Below, in pieces: positions 1 to 11,088 of a DNA stretch of 64,000 bases. Below the pieces are notes generated by a model that saw only the letters and a program-made list of their open reading frames with translations, was not told the origin of the DNA and searched no databases. How positions within the stretch are numbered: the first letter of the stretch is position 1; each line of letters starts with the position of its first letter. The position numbers and the translations under genes are program-made. Origin of the DNA: Nymphaea colorata (taxonomy: Eukaryota; Streptophyta; Magnoliopsida; Nymphaeales; Nymphaeaceae); contig NC_045138.2 in assembly GCF_008831285.2 (NCBI RefSeq), positions 3,760,143 through 3,824,142 of the forward strand. The letters run 5' to 3'.

Positions 1-1850
1 GTGCCTCATCCACCTCCCACCAACCGCTGCAGTCCACCTCCTTTCTTCTCAGACAACCAAAGCAGAACCAGCAACAGACCAATCGCCGTTCTCTTCTGGG
101 GAGGGCATTCGCCTCCTCAACCGGACGCCCCACCGCCGATGCCCAGCACTTGCGAAGGGAGCTGGAAGACGTTTATAGAACCTGTAAAATTTGGAGATGG
201 AGAGGTCACGCCATCAATTTCTCGCAGTCTGGGACTGCAGAAGGACCTCCGCTCCTTCTCGTCCACGGCTTCGGTGCTTCGGTCGGTCACTGGCGGAGGT
301 ACATGGGGTCTCTTACAACAGCACGGCCTTCTTCCTCTTCGCATCCTTCCTCTTCCTCTTCCTCTTCCTCGTTCTCTTTCTCTCCCGAAACAATTTCGCT
401 TCTGCAGTTTCGTCCAGCTAAAATATCTTTGCCCCCACGAATGCTTTCAGGAACATTAAGGTGCTCGCTGAGAGCCATACCGTTTTCGCCATCGATCTGC
501 TCGGTTTTGGTGCGTCTGATAAGCCTGCAGGTTTCGCGTATGAGATGGAGATCTGGGCTCAGGTCAGGTTTTAGATGATTACCCAGCTACCCACCTTGTT
601 CTCCCCTCTTCCTCCTTCTATTGCAAGAACGACGTATTTACAGGGAGCAGTGGTTCTTTTCCACCAGTTGATCCTGGACTTTTTGGAAGAGGTGGTTCAG
701 AAGCCGACGGTGCTCATAGGCAACTCCGTCGGCAGCCTCGCATGTCTTATTGCAGCTGCTTCAGGTTCGGATGTCTTCTTCTTCTTCCGTTGCATGCATG
801 TTTTACACCAACTTCTGGTCTTAAAATCAGAAAGGCCAGGGAAGCCCTCATGATCTGTCTGTCCGTTTCTTGGTGGTTCGAGGGATCCGTGACTGGGCTG
901 CTAGTCAGGTTCATTTTTGTTTCTTGCACTTAAAAGGTTGTCTGCGGCTGCTTTTCTCACTTTGTGACGCCTGAACAGAGTCGCAGCAGGGTCTGGTCCG
1001 GGGGCTGGTGCTACTGAACTGCGCAGGTGGCATGAATAACAAGGCGATAGTTGATGACTGGAGGATCAAGCTTCTGCTGCCGTTTCTTTTGCTGTTTGAT
1101 TTCCTTCTCAGGCAACGGAGGATTGCATCCTTCCTGTTTGAACGCGTCAAGAGCAGGTATGCTGACGCACATTTCCCTTTCTCTTTTGAACTGGCATGTG
1201 TAAATGGTGCGTGACTCAGAAACATGAACCAGGGAGACCCTGAAGGGCATTCTCTTGTCTGTCTACGGAAACAAAGACAGCGTTGACGATGAATTGGTTG
1301 AGGTGATAATTCTTTGGCACTTTGTACTAGTACCTTTTCTTTTCACTCTTTTTTTTTTTTTTTTTTTTTTTTTTTCCATCTTGCTAGTTAAAGCAATATC
1401 AGAATATCATAATGTCATCGCACTTGAATTGTGATAGCCGCTGCTTCCTGCTTCATGTCTGCTTGCCTGAACTTGCTATGTTCATGTTCTTTCTCTACAT
1501 TAAGAGTTGTAAAAGCTCAAATAATTGCATGGTTGCAGATCATCAATGGACCAGCAGAAGACGAAGGGGCGCTTGATGCATTTGTATCTATTGTGACAGG
1601 TCCACCTGGGCCCAACCCTACTTCCTTGATGCAGAACATCTCGCTGCCTGTTCTGATACTGTGGGGAGATCGAGACCCATTTACTCCACTCGATGGGCCT
1701 GTTGGCAGATACTTTGCGTCTCTCCCATCAAGACTTCCGAATGTCAATCTTTTTGTTCTGGAAGGAGTTGGCCATTGCCCTCACGATGACAGACCTGATC
1801 TAGTCCATGAAAAATTGCTCCCTTGGTTGGATGCCCTTCCCGAAACATGA
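1..1850 (+). CDS. CLD1: Chlorophyll dephytylase (CLD1-type alpha/beta hydrolase), 5' partial
   Basis: Exons read as <1-298, 451-562, 668-764, 979-1156, 1233-1302 and 1539-1850; all junctions are GT-AG and the joined frame stays open for 354 residues to the TGA at 1848-1850. The frame is already open at base 3 with no Met, so the start lies upstream. The visible N-terminus is rich in Ser, Arg, Gln and Thr (RRSLLGRAFASSTG), as in a chloroplast transit peptide. The hydrolase fold follows: oxyanion-side motif VHGFGAS, nucleophile elbow GNSVG (Ser codon 725-727), acid in WGDRDPF, and catalytic His in GHCPHDDRP near the C-terminus. The stretch NCAGGMNNKAIVDDWRIK and the C-terminus match, from memory, Arabidopsis At5g38520 (CLD1), which removes phytol from chlorophyll in thylakoids during photosystem turnover. 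The relatives pheophytinase and At4g36530 fit less well. Intron 5 holds a long poly-T run near 1350-1376. Confidence 0.88.
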
Positions 1851-1921
1851 CCGCGAACCTGTCTCATCTCCTCCTTCTGGGCACTATTCTCTGTATCTCA
1901 GGTTCAACTTCTGCCTGATCA

Positions 1922-2213
1922 CTATAAAGGAAACGGGAAATTGTAGCAAATTTTCGTGTAAAAGAGCCTGAGGGTCTGTTTAAAGCCATTCCCCACTTTA
2001 TCTTCAATGTCGAACCAGTGGCGGTACGGCTTGATTGGATGCTTCTGTTTTTTGCTGCCCTCGTTAGATGAAAGGCTACCAAGTACCAACCTTCCCTGCA
2101 GGTATTTCAATTCTTCCACCATAAGTTCTGTCCACTCCACTCCATCGACGTCGGTGCAGTTTTGAAGTATATCAATGGACAATTTTGAATTAATTTCTTT
2201 TGCCCATTCACAA
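1922..2213 (-). other. Unrecognised exon-like ORF, convergent with the dephytylase gene
   Basis: On the minus strand the frame is open from 2230 to a stop at 1922. An AG acceptor sits at 2215-2214, so an exon could run 2213-1922. The translation has ordinary protein composition: a CEWAKEINSKLSIDILQN start, then VDGVEWTELMVEELKYLQG, a basic KKQKHPIKPYRHWFDIEDK part, and an aromatic tail. I recognise no family. It lies only 72 bp beyond the dephytylase stop on the opposite strand. It could be the last exon of a lost gene, part of an old element, or chance. No upstream exon was found before the hAT element. Confidence 0.25.
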
Positions 2214-2230
2214 CTGATTTTGCTGAATCT

Positions 2231-2957
2231 TCAAATCAGTTGATTCGCAGAGAATTGGCAACTTCGCTGATTCGATTTGAAGACTCACAAGGAGGAATAT
2301 ATTGATTGGGAGTAATATTTTTAAGGCTGAGTATGGTTATCCCACACGACATTAGGTTGCACACAAGATACTTTTGAGATCACTAATTTTTTAGGTGCGT
2401 ACATAGGTTGTAGCTGTAACCAAGCATAGTGACGGAGGATCAAGCGAAGTGAATATTGTAGGTCATGTAAAGGGAAAGTTGGACGCCTTATTTAGTTATT
2501 TAAATGATACCGTCAACAAGTAATCGGGGCTAAATGCTTCCTTTCAAACTTAGCTAGTGACATGAACATTAAACAATTACAATTTTAATGGTTTCTCACA
2601 GTCATTGCTGTTCTATGATCATTTTGAGGTATGCTGGATGACAATTCATCGAGTGCGATCAACACTTTTTTTTTAATTGTTAAAATAAAAAAAATATTCT
2701 ATGTAAAAAAAATCACGAGCTACTCATTTGGTTTTCGATGCAAGCCTGTGGGAAGGTTAGGCCTTCTTACCTTTATTGATACACCGCTGTGCAAAAAGCT
2801 TGCAAAAGAATCAAAAGTGCTAGGCCTTGACACTTCAGAATACAGGAACCAAGGTCAGAATTTACAGCTCCTTACATCGGCATAAAATATTATCATCTAT
2901 GTGAAAAGGAGGATCGTCATCCAGCAGAGTTACGTTATGGATCATCGACGACAGCGC
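2231..2957. other. Intergenic, no gene seen
   Basis: AT-rich DNA between the dephytylase 3' flank and the hAT-like element. Short plus-strand ORFs here are low-complexity and matched nothing I know. Confidence 0.6.
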
Positions 2958-2965
2958 ACGGAAAC
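2958..2965. repeat. Left 8-bp target duplication of the hAT-like element
   Basis: ACGGAAAC here against AGGGAAAC at 15186-15193: seven of eight bases agree, the length expected for hAT insertions. Confidence 0.65.
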
Positions 2966-2986
2966 TAGGGGTGGGTATCGGGCCGG
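2966..2986 (+). repeat. Left terminal inverted repeat of the hAT-like element
   Basis: About 18 of 21 positions match the inverted right end at 15165-15185. Confidence 0.65.
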
Positions 2987-3174
2987 GCCGGCCAGCCCGG
3001 CCCGATAATATTGCCGGGACGGGCCTGGCCACCAAAAATTAGGCCCGGCTCGCCGACCGACTTCCTCCTGCCCGCCGACCTCCCTCCTCGCTCGTCGATC
3101 TCCTTCTTGCAGAGACCGTGCGGCGTTTCCCCCTCTCAAAGCCCTAAACCCTCTTCCTTCTGCTCTTTGTCGAC

Positions 3175-3179
3175 GTTGT
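3175..3179. repeat. Left 5-bp target duplication of the gypsy element
   Basis: GTTGT directly before the left LTR; the identical GTTGT follows the right LTR at 14103-14107. Confidence 0.92.
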
Positions 3180-6100
3180 TGTCACACTCCGACCTTTTTG
3201 ACACTCAAACATTTTTTTTTCTAACATCCAACATCGAGGTGTGACTACACAATAGTTCAAAAAGGAATGAGCCAAGCAATTCAAAACAATGGGGCAAGCT
3301 TTTCATTATATAGCATTTCAATTCAATTGTACATTTGACAAAAATGCCTCAAAATCACAACATCGATGCCTAATCAAAAACAAGGCACCAGTAAAACCAA
3401 AAACCCGACGCGCCGGCACTACAAGAGCAAAACAAAACCCAAAACCTCCCCAATAGGACGTGAGTGTAGCCATCTGCTCAGCCTGCTGCCCCGGGTACAC
3501 CGAAACCTGAAAAAAGAAACAACTGAAGGCTTAGCCTTCGCAGTATGGCAACAAGCCAGGAAAAGTCCAAGCCCTCTTGGGTCGGGCTCAGTACACAAAC
3601 AAACATCAGAACAATCTATCATTATGTCATGTCAAGACACGACATGCAGACGCCACTCAATGGCTACAATAACATAATTTCAATCACATGCAAGGCATCA
3701 TCAACATATCACTTGCATTCATAAGCACAACAGTCACATGCACAACAATCCTATACATTTCAATCACATACATTGCAGTTTCATTACTATCAGTGAATTT
3801 ACAGTTCCTGTGGGTGCAAACACAGACACGTGCACACCGCGGGCGGCCCACAGCCGAGAGACAACCCCCGTGGTGGCCCAGAACAGTATGGATCCATCTA
3901 TCCGCTGCAGCGGTAGAGCACTCATCCATGGATGTGTGAATTCCAAGAAGAGATACTCAGCCTTCCCTAGGACACCCAGGTTGAGAAGGCGGGAGCCTAC
4001 GCTCCAAGCACATCACACAACAGTACCCTGGGGCCTTGCACCGCCTGCGCTCCGAACAGGCGAGACCAGTGGCGAAAGCGGGACAACTCCCATATACATA
4101 GTCACATCCCACTGGCCTCTCATCTCTTATTCTTTCATTCTTATACTTATACTTGCACAAACACATTTAACTGGCTAGCTCCTGAGGTTGGTTCACTTCA
4201 CGAGTGAACCCACACCTCCAATTGCCTCCACACGAGGGTTACACATAACCACAACAGTTTTGACTAGCCGTCATAACAATATGGGTACAACTACCCACTG
4301 TGCAAACATTTGCATCATTGCCCGCAGCAATGGGTATTCAATAAACATAACATTCACATTCATCATCATAACAATCACATATTTGAAAACTTAGCCAAAC
4401 CACAGAGAGTAGTCTCATTCTATGGTGGGCTCGTAGCTGTCCTATGCAGTTATCATTCTAGAATGCTTTCTAATGCACAATTGGGGTCGAGGAGACACTC
4501 GACTCGATACCCCGCCTCATCTGTCCTAAACAGTTATCAATTCTAGCATGCACATGCAATGCGTAACATTATCAAAACAATTACTATAAGCCTTTCAAAA
4601 CAATTCATATCATATATCAATTTATGTACATGCATACACATATTCATTCACGGAACACTCAATCAATTCATATCACAAATCCTAGGATCCCATGATCCTA
4701 GGAACACACATTCATTCACTTGCCCAGGCAGGGATTTGCCTGGAATGTCGCCATACCTGTGGCGCGTTCACAAGCATCTTCCAAAATGCCTCGAGCTTCG
4801 AATCCGGTAGCTCAAGGTCGACGGGATGTACCCGGTGTACCTGTAGACACAAACACAAGATAAGATTCCTACTTCATACCTCAACAATTCAAACAAAAAC
4901 AAAACAAAATCATTGAGGCACGTGTCATCGCCTCGAGAGGGTGTCGACGGGTAGTGTCAACCCACAAGTTCTCCAAAAGGGTCACTTCCCACTTCTAGCC
5001 GTGCCAATAGATGCCAAAACTCAAAGCCATCAATTCTTCTATCACTAACGCCTTTCTCAAAACTCCATTTTTCTTAAATCAAGGCGTCTACCCCAAAGAT
5101 ACATCCAACTTATGTACGTTATCCCTATTTAACTCCAAGATACACCCGTTCACAAAAACGCGTGCTACAGGCTCACTAAAACGGTCCTAAATCTTCCCCA
5201 CAACCTCACAAACTCTACCATGTTTCCCCTAATGCTTCGAAAATTAATCTATCATGCTTAAATGATCATCCAAAATATGAATCTTCGCTTCCCAACATAA
5301 TCGCAAGCTTTCCCCCAAAAACGAAATCACTAACATGTGTTCCAAATAATCAATTCTAAGCTTTAGCATGCTCAAACAATAATTATACGCGTTCCAAAGA
5401 AAAATATATCATAAAATATGTTCAATTTCGCCTTGCGCACCCCAATTGAAGGTCTAAACTGCTTTAATCCTCCCGGCAGCCACCTCACGTGCCCAAGTGG
5501 TCCCCAAACGGCTAAAATCCTCCAATGCCTCCACTACTAAGGCCTCCTCTAACTGCTGTTACGAGGGGGAGGACAAATCCCCAAGCTGAAAACGGATCCA
5601 ACAGTGATGAAATAGTGAAAAATCAGTGAGAGAAAGTGCTTGATTGGAGAAAATAGAAAACGAGCAGAAAATGGGGAGAGAGCATGAAGCGTGGACAGAG
5701 AGGGAGGTCGAATAGAGGGAGAAAGAGGGAAAAACGGAGGGGGACTGATAGGGGAGAGGGTTCGGTCAAAAGGGGAAAAGAAGGCAGTGAGGGGAGAGGA
5801 CGGGAGAGAAGAGAGAGACGGTGGAGAGTGAGGGGAGTCGTTCGGTGGAGAGGGGAGACGAGAGACAGTGGGAGAGGGAGACGAGTGACAGTGGGAGAGG
5901 GAGGAGGAGAAGAAGGAAGAAGGAAGAGTTAGGGAGAGGTTGAGGGCTTACCCAACTGCCGACACCGACGCCGCCGCCGCCGCCGCCGTTCCTTCCTCCG
6001 CCGGCTCAAGCGTCGCCACTGCTCCCTCGTCCTCCTCCTGGTCTCACACGGGCGACACGGAAGCAAGAAGGCGTCGAGGAAGAAAAGGGAGACGCGAGGG

Positions 6101-6194
6101 AGAAGGGCCCTCGCGTCGGGCTCCTCTCGCGTGGGGCTAGGGTCCGGGTCTGGACCCTGACCCGACCCGCTCCGCCCAAACGCCGCGCGTTACA
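3180..6194 (-). repeat. 3' LTR of the gypsy element
   Basis: Read on the minus strand it starts TGTAACGCGCGG and ends GGTGTGACA, with TG/CA termini. It is paired with 11089-14102 at a constant offset of 7,908 bp after a 1-bp indel in a T run. It contains a G/A-rich block (about 5600-5930) and a CCG-trinucleotide block (about 5965-6000). The ORFs in it are shadows of this composition. Confidence 0.95.
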
Positions 6195-6207
6195 TCCTAC
6201 CCTCCTA
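6195..6207 (-). other. Polypurine tract of the gypsy element
   Basis: On the minus strand TAGGAGGGTAGGA lies directly before the 3' LTR, the position of the plus-strand primer in LTR retrotransposons. Confidence 0.7.
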
Positions 6208-6242
6208 ACAAACAAATTTCGTCCTCGAAATTAGATCATACC

Positions 6243-9200
6243 TCAATGCAAGAACAAGTACGGATATCTCTTCCGCATGTCCTCCTCAGGTTCCCATGTG
6301 CTCTCCTTCAATCCATGGTACTGCCATTCCACCTTCACTAAAGGAATTCTCTTTGTGCGAAGCACTTGCTCTCTTCGGTCCACAATTCTAATAGGTTTTT
6401 CTTCCATTGTCAGATCATCTTGCACCTGAATACCTTGAAAATCAATCACATGTGTCGGATCTGGTACGTACTTTCGAAGCATGGAAACATGAAAAACGTC
6501 ATGAACCTGACTCAAGTCTGGTGGTAGTGCCAATCTATAGGCCACCTCGCCAATCTTCTCTAATATCTCAAAAGGTCCTACGAACCTCGGGCTCAACTTT
6601 CCCTTCACCCCAAAACGAAAGACACCTCTAGTAGGGGAAATCTTCAAAAACACATGATCACCAACCTCAAAAGTCAAATCTCTACGACGAATGTCGGCAT
6701 AGCTTTTCTGTCTACTCTGAGCAGTCAACAACTTTTTCCTTATCAATTGCACTTGGTCGGTGTAGTGTTGCAAAACTAAAGGGTTTTCGATTTTTCCATC
6801 ACCCAATTCGGTCCAACAAGCTGGCGATCTGCACGGCCTTCCATACAAAGCCTCAAAAGGTGCCATCCCAATACTAGAGTGGTAACTGTTATTATATGCA
6901 AATTCTGCCAGTTTCACATGTTTGTCCCATTCTCCTTTCCACTCTAAGACACAAGCACGCAACATGTCCTCTAAGGTCTGAATGGTCCTCTCCGATTGCC
7001 CATCAGTTTGGGGGTGGAACGCTGTGCTTAGCTTAAGCTTGGTACCCAAAGCCTTCTGCAAATGCCCCCAAAATCTAGAGGTAAAACGTGGATCTCGATC
7101 CGAAATGATAGACCTTGGCACACCATGCAATCTCACTATCTCGCCAATATATAACTCTGCGAGACTTTCCAAAGACTGATTAATTCTAATAGACAGAAAA
7201 TGAGCGGACTTCGTCAGTCGATCAACAATCACCCATATGGCGTCATGCTGTCTTCGGGTGTGAGGCAATCCAACTACAAAATCCATTGTAATGTCTTCCC
7301 ATTTCCACACCGGGATATCGATTCTCTGCAACAAGCCTCCGGGCCGTTGATGCACTGCTTTTACTTGTTGGCAAACCAAGCACTTTGCCACATATTCTGC
7401 AATTTCACGCTTCATTCCAGGCCACCAAAAATTTCTCTTCATATCCTGAAACATCTTTGTACTACCAGGGTGTATAGAAAACTTAGATTTATGAGTTTCA
7501 TCAAGCAACCGTCGCTTCACCCCTTCATCTCTAGGGACCCACAATCTATGTCGAAACCACAATGAACCCTCTTCATCTTGATGCCAGAAAGCATCTACCT
7601 TCTTACACTCTTCCACGTTCTTAGCAAAATCAGGATCTTCCTTTTGCTTCAATACAAGCTCTTCCATCAAAGGGTGTTGTATCACGGCACTCATCGTTGC
7701 TTTGTTCTCGCCACAAAGGTAAGGTTGCCATGCTATCACATCTTGTAACAAATTCTAAGAACATGCTAACATACTATACATCGTTGCCTTAGCTTGCCTG
7801 CTCAAAGCATCAGCCACCACATTCGCCTTGCCTGGATGATATGATATCGTGAAATCATAATCTTTTAGGTATTCAATCCATCTTCTTTGCCTCAAATTAA
7901 GATCACTTTGGGAGAATATATATTTCAAAGACTTGTGATCTGTAAACACTTCAAATGTTGCCCCATAGAGATAATGCCTTCAAATCTTTAGTGCAAACAC
8001 AACTGCTCCCAACTCCAAATCATGGGTGGGATAGTGTTGTTCGTGTGTCTTCAACTGCCTTGATGCATAAGCCACCACACGGCCATTTTGCATCAGTACA
8101 CAACCATAACCGATTCCTGATGCATCTGTGTACAATACAAAACCCGAATGACCTGATGGAAGCGTCAGAATAGGAGCAGCAGTAAGCTTGTCCTTCAGAG
8201 TTTGAAAACTCCTCTCGCACTCTTCACTCCAAATAAACTTCACTCCTTTTCTCAATAGCTTAGTCATTGGTGTAGCTATTTTCGAAAAGTCTTGTATAAA
8301 CCTGCGATAATATCCTGCCAATCCCAAAAAACTTCTAACCTCGGTTACACTGCATGGCGTCCTCCAGTCCTGCACAGCTGACACCTTAGCCGGATCGACG
8401 GATACTCCATCCTTAGAGATTACATGACCCAGAAAGTTTACCTTCTCTAGCCAAAATTCACATTTTGAATACTTGGCATATAACTTATGCTTGCGCAAAA
8501 GACCCAATACACTTCTCAAGTGATCTCTATGCTCTGTCACACTTTCTGTGTACACCAAAATATCATCAACAAAAACAATAACAAATCGATCCAAGAACTC
8601 TTGGAAAACTCGATTCATGAGGTCCATGAACGCTGCGGGAGCATTGGTCAACCCAAAAGGCATGACCCTGAATTCATAGTGCCCATATCTGGTTCGAAAA
8701 GCAGTCTTAGCAACATCCTCCTCCCGTATCAAGAGTTGATGATAACCCGTCCTCAGATCGATCTTGGAGAAAACCTTTGCATCCTTAAGCTGATCAAACA
8801 AGTCTTCGATTCTAGGAAGCGGATACTTATTCTTGATGGTGACTTGATTCAACATGCGGTAGTCAATACACAAACGCATTGTCCCATCTTTCTTCTTCAC
8901 AAACAACACTGGTGCTCCCCACGGTGACACACTAGGTCGGATGAAGCCCTTGTCTAAGATCTCCTGCAGTTGCTTCTTCAATTCTTCTAACTCTGCTGGT
9001 GCCATACGATAGGGTGCCTTAGAAATAGGAGTTGTTCCTGGTGACAACTCTATCTTGAACTCCACTTCTCGTGTTGGAGGCAAACTTGACAGTTCCTCAG
9101 GAAACACATCAGGGTACTCACTCACAATTGCCACATCCGGTAACCTTACCGGTTCCGTCTCATTGGTCAACACATTGACCAAGAAAGCAACACTTCTATT

Positions 9201-10853
9201 TTCTATCAATCGTTTAGCTTTCAATGCAGACACCATTATCTTATCAGTTCGACTGGCCTTACGAGCATGGAACTCCACAGGTTGCATTTCATCAGTCAAC
9301 AACTGTATCTGCTTCTTCCTGCAATCTATATTAGCATAATATGCATATAACCAATCCATGCCCAAAATCACATCAAATTCGTTAAAACTCATGATCACTA
9401 ACTGTGCAGGTAAGTGATGTTGATGGATCTCCACGTCCACATCAGATAGATACTCACTACACGACTCTTGAGCATGTATAGGGCTAACAACTTTCAGAAC
9501 ATACGGCATCTTCCTAGCAGGCACTTCTAGTGAAGTAGCAAATCGACTAGATATAAATGAATGGGTCGCCCCAGCATCAAACAACACTCTAGCAATATGA
9601 GAACCAACAAGTAAAGTACCTTCAACAAGGTCGTGTGCCTGAAGCTCCTCCACGGTAGTAGCATAGACACGTCCAGTCGTCTGTCGTGCGCTAGAAGGAC
9701 CGGCCTCTGGCTTCTTCAACTCTCTTTCTTTCCTTAAGGGACAATCCTTGATAAAGTGCCCCATCCTTCCACAGTGTAAGCAAGCTCCGATCTCTCGATA
9801 GCACGGCTGTCCAGGGTGCACACGTGAACAAGTAGGGCACCTCTGAGAAGTCGGAGTAGCCACTGACCCCTGGGTGGCCTCACTACGGGTTGGCTGGTTC
9901 CGTCTGAAAGTTCGATCATCCTGCCTCTCATAAGGCCTTGTCCTGCCTGTAAAGTGGTGGCGCTTCACCTGGGTTCGTCCACCTTGTGAATGCTGGCCCG
10001 TATTCTTCTGGTGATCCTTCTGTGTCCTCGCCCAGTCTTCTTCTATACATTTTGCCATAGTGACCGCCTCGTCCAAGTCACGAGGTCTGCTCGTCAAAAC
10101 TTTGGTTCGCAGTCCCTCCCGCAGACCGCGCACAAACTTACCTGCTCTAGCTCCGTCTGTGGTGTAGAAGTGTGGGCAATACGCCTCCAAGTGTCGATAT
10201 CTTGTAATATATTCCTCCAAGCTCATTTGATTTTGCTGTAGATCAAGAAACTCTTGCATGTTCTTGTCTCTAGCATGCACTGGGTAGTAGGTGTTGAGGA
10301 ATGAATCTCTAAACTGCTTCCAAGAAATTGACGGTTGGCCTGCATACCGGATCTCAAGAGTTGATTTCCACCAATCCATGGCATCACCTTTCAGCAGGTA
10401 AGTGCCATAGTTCACTTTGTCCTCCTCAGGCATCTTCAGAAGTACAAATATGCGTTCAACTTCCTCAATCCACTGCTTTGCCTTATCGTGACTGCACCCT
10501 CCTGAAAAGATAGGCGGCTGCATCGCCATGAATTGTTGAAACGACACCGCTGATGCCTTCTCCTTAAGTGGCGCAGTGGTGTCTCCTGAAGGAGATGCAT
10601 TACTCCTCTGGTTACTGACCATGGACTGCACAAGGGAGGTCAGTGTTTGCAACGTGGTCAGCAAAATAGACTGTTGATCCACAGGTGGAGTCTGCCTCAG
10701 TGGGGTTTGAGCACCCCCACCCAATTGGGCATAATGGTGCCCTGACGTACTGTCGTCGCGTGGGGTATGCGCATCAGAATGGGCCGGACTAGGCTCTCTC
10801 TGTGCCTCTGTGGACGGCCCAGCTCGCTTCTTACCCTTACGATGATATTCCAT
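6243..10853 (-). pseudogene. Gypsy gag-pol polyprotein with two in-frame stops
   Basis: A single frame runs from ATG 10853 ([10 protein letters not shown]; an in-frame Met also exists at 10910) to a stop at 6243. Order: retrotransposon gag domain, zinc knuckle [14 protein letters not shown] (about 9750-9790), aspartic protease with DAGATHS in place of the usual D-S/T-G-A, reverse transcriptase with FVDDIL (about 8555-8573), RNase H (YTDASG), integrase with the HHCC finger and DDE core residues, and a C-terminal chromodomain ending near 6250. Two stops break it: TGA at 7982-7980 within RNase H, where family members have Trp after FALKI, and TAG at 7757-7755 between RNase H and integrase. No frameshift was seen. 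The copy could not make full-length Pol without readthrough, but it is otherwise well preserved, which fits its young LTRs. Confidence 0.93.
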
Positions 10854-11071
10854 ATGTACAAACAAGAACCTTAATCTCAAATCCAGTCTATGACTAATCT
10901 CACAAATCAAATCACAACGTGCATTAGCACGAAGTTCAAAACATAGATCACATTACGTACTTATACGTGAAAAAGCATAACCACAATAACAATCTAATCA
11001 AATGAATGCGTACCTGGGCAACACGGCTTCACAAATAGGCTTTAACTCACATCCATAGTGGGGTTTGCCAT

Positions 11072-11084
11072 GGCTCTGATACCA
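11072..11084 (-). other. Primer binding site, initiator tRNA-Met
   Basis: On the minus strand TGGTATCAGAGCC lies four bases inside the 5' LTR. It is complementary to the 3' end of plant initiator tRNA-Met, the usual primer of this group. Confidence 0.92.
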
Positions 11085-11088
11085 AAAC

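Noticed and set aside
3366..6140. Several ORFs repeated identically at 11274-14048
   Set aside because: They lie in the LTRs, have low-complexity products and no gag-pol motif; LTR DNA, not genes.
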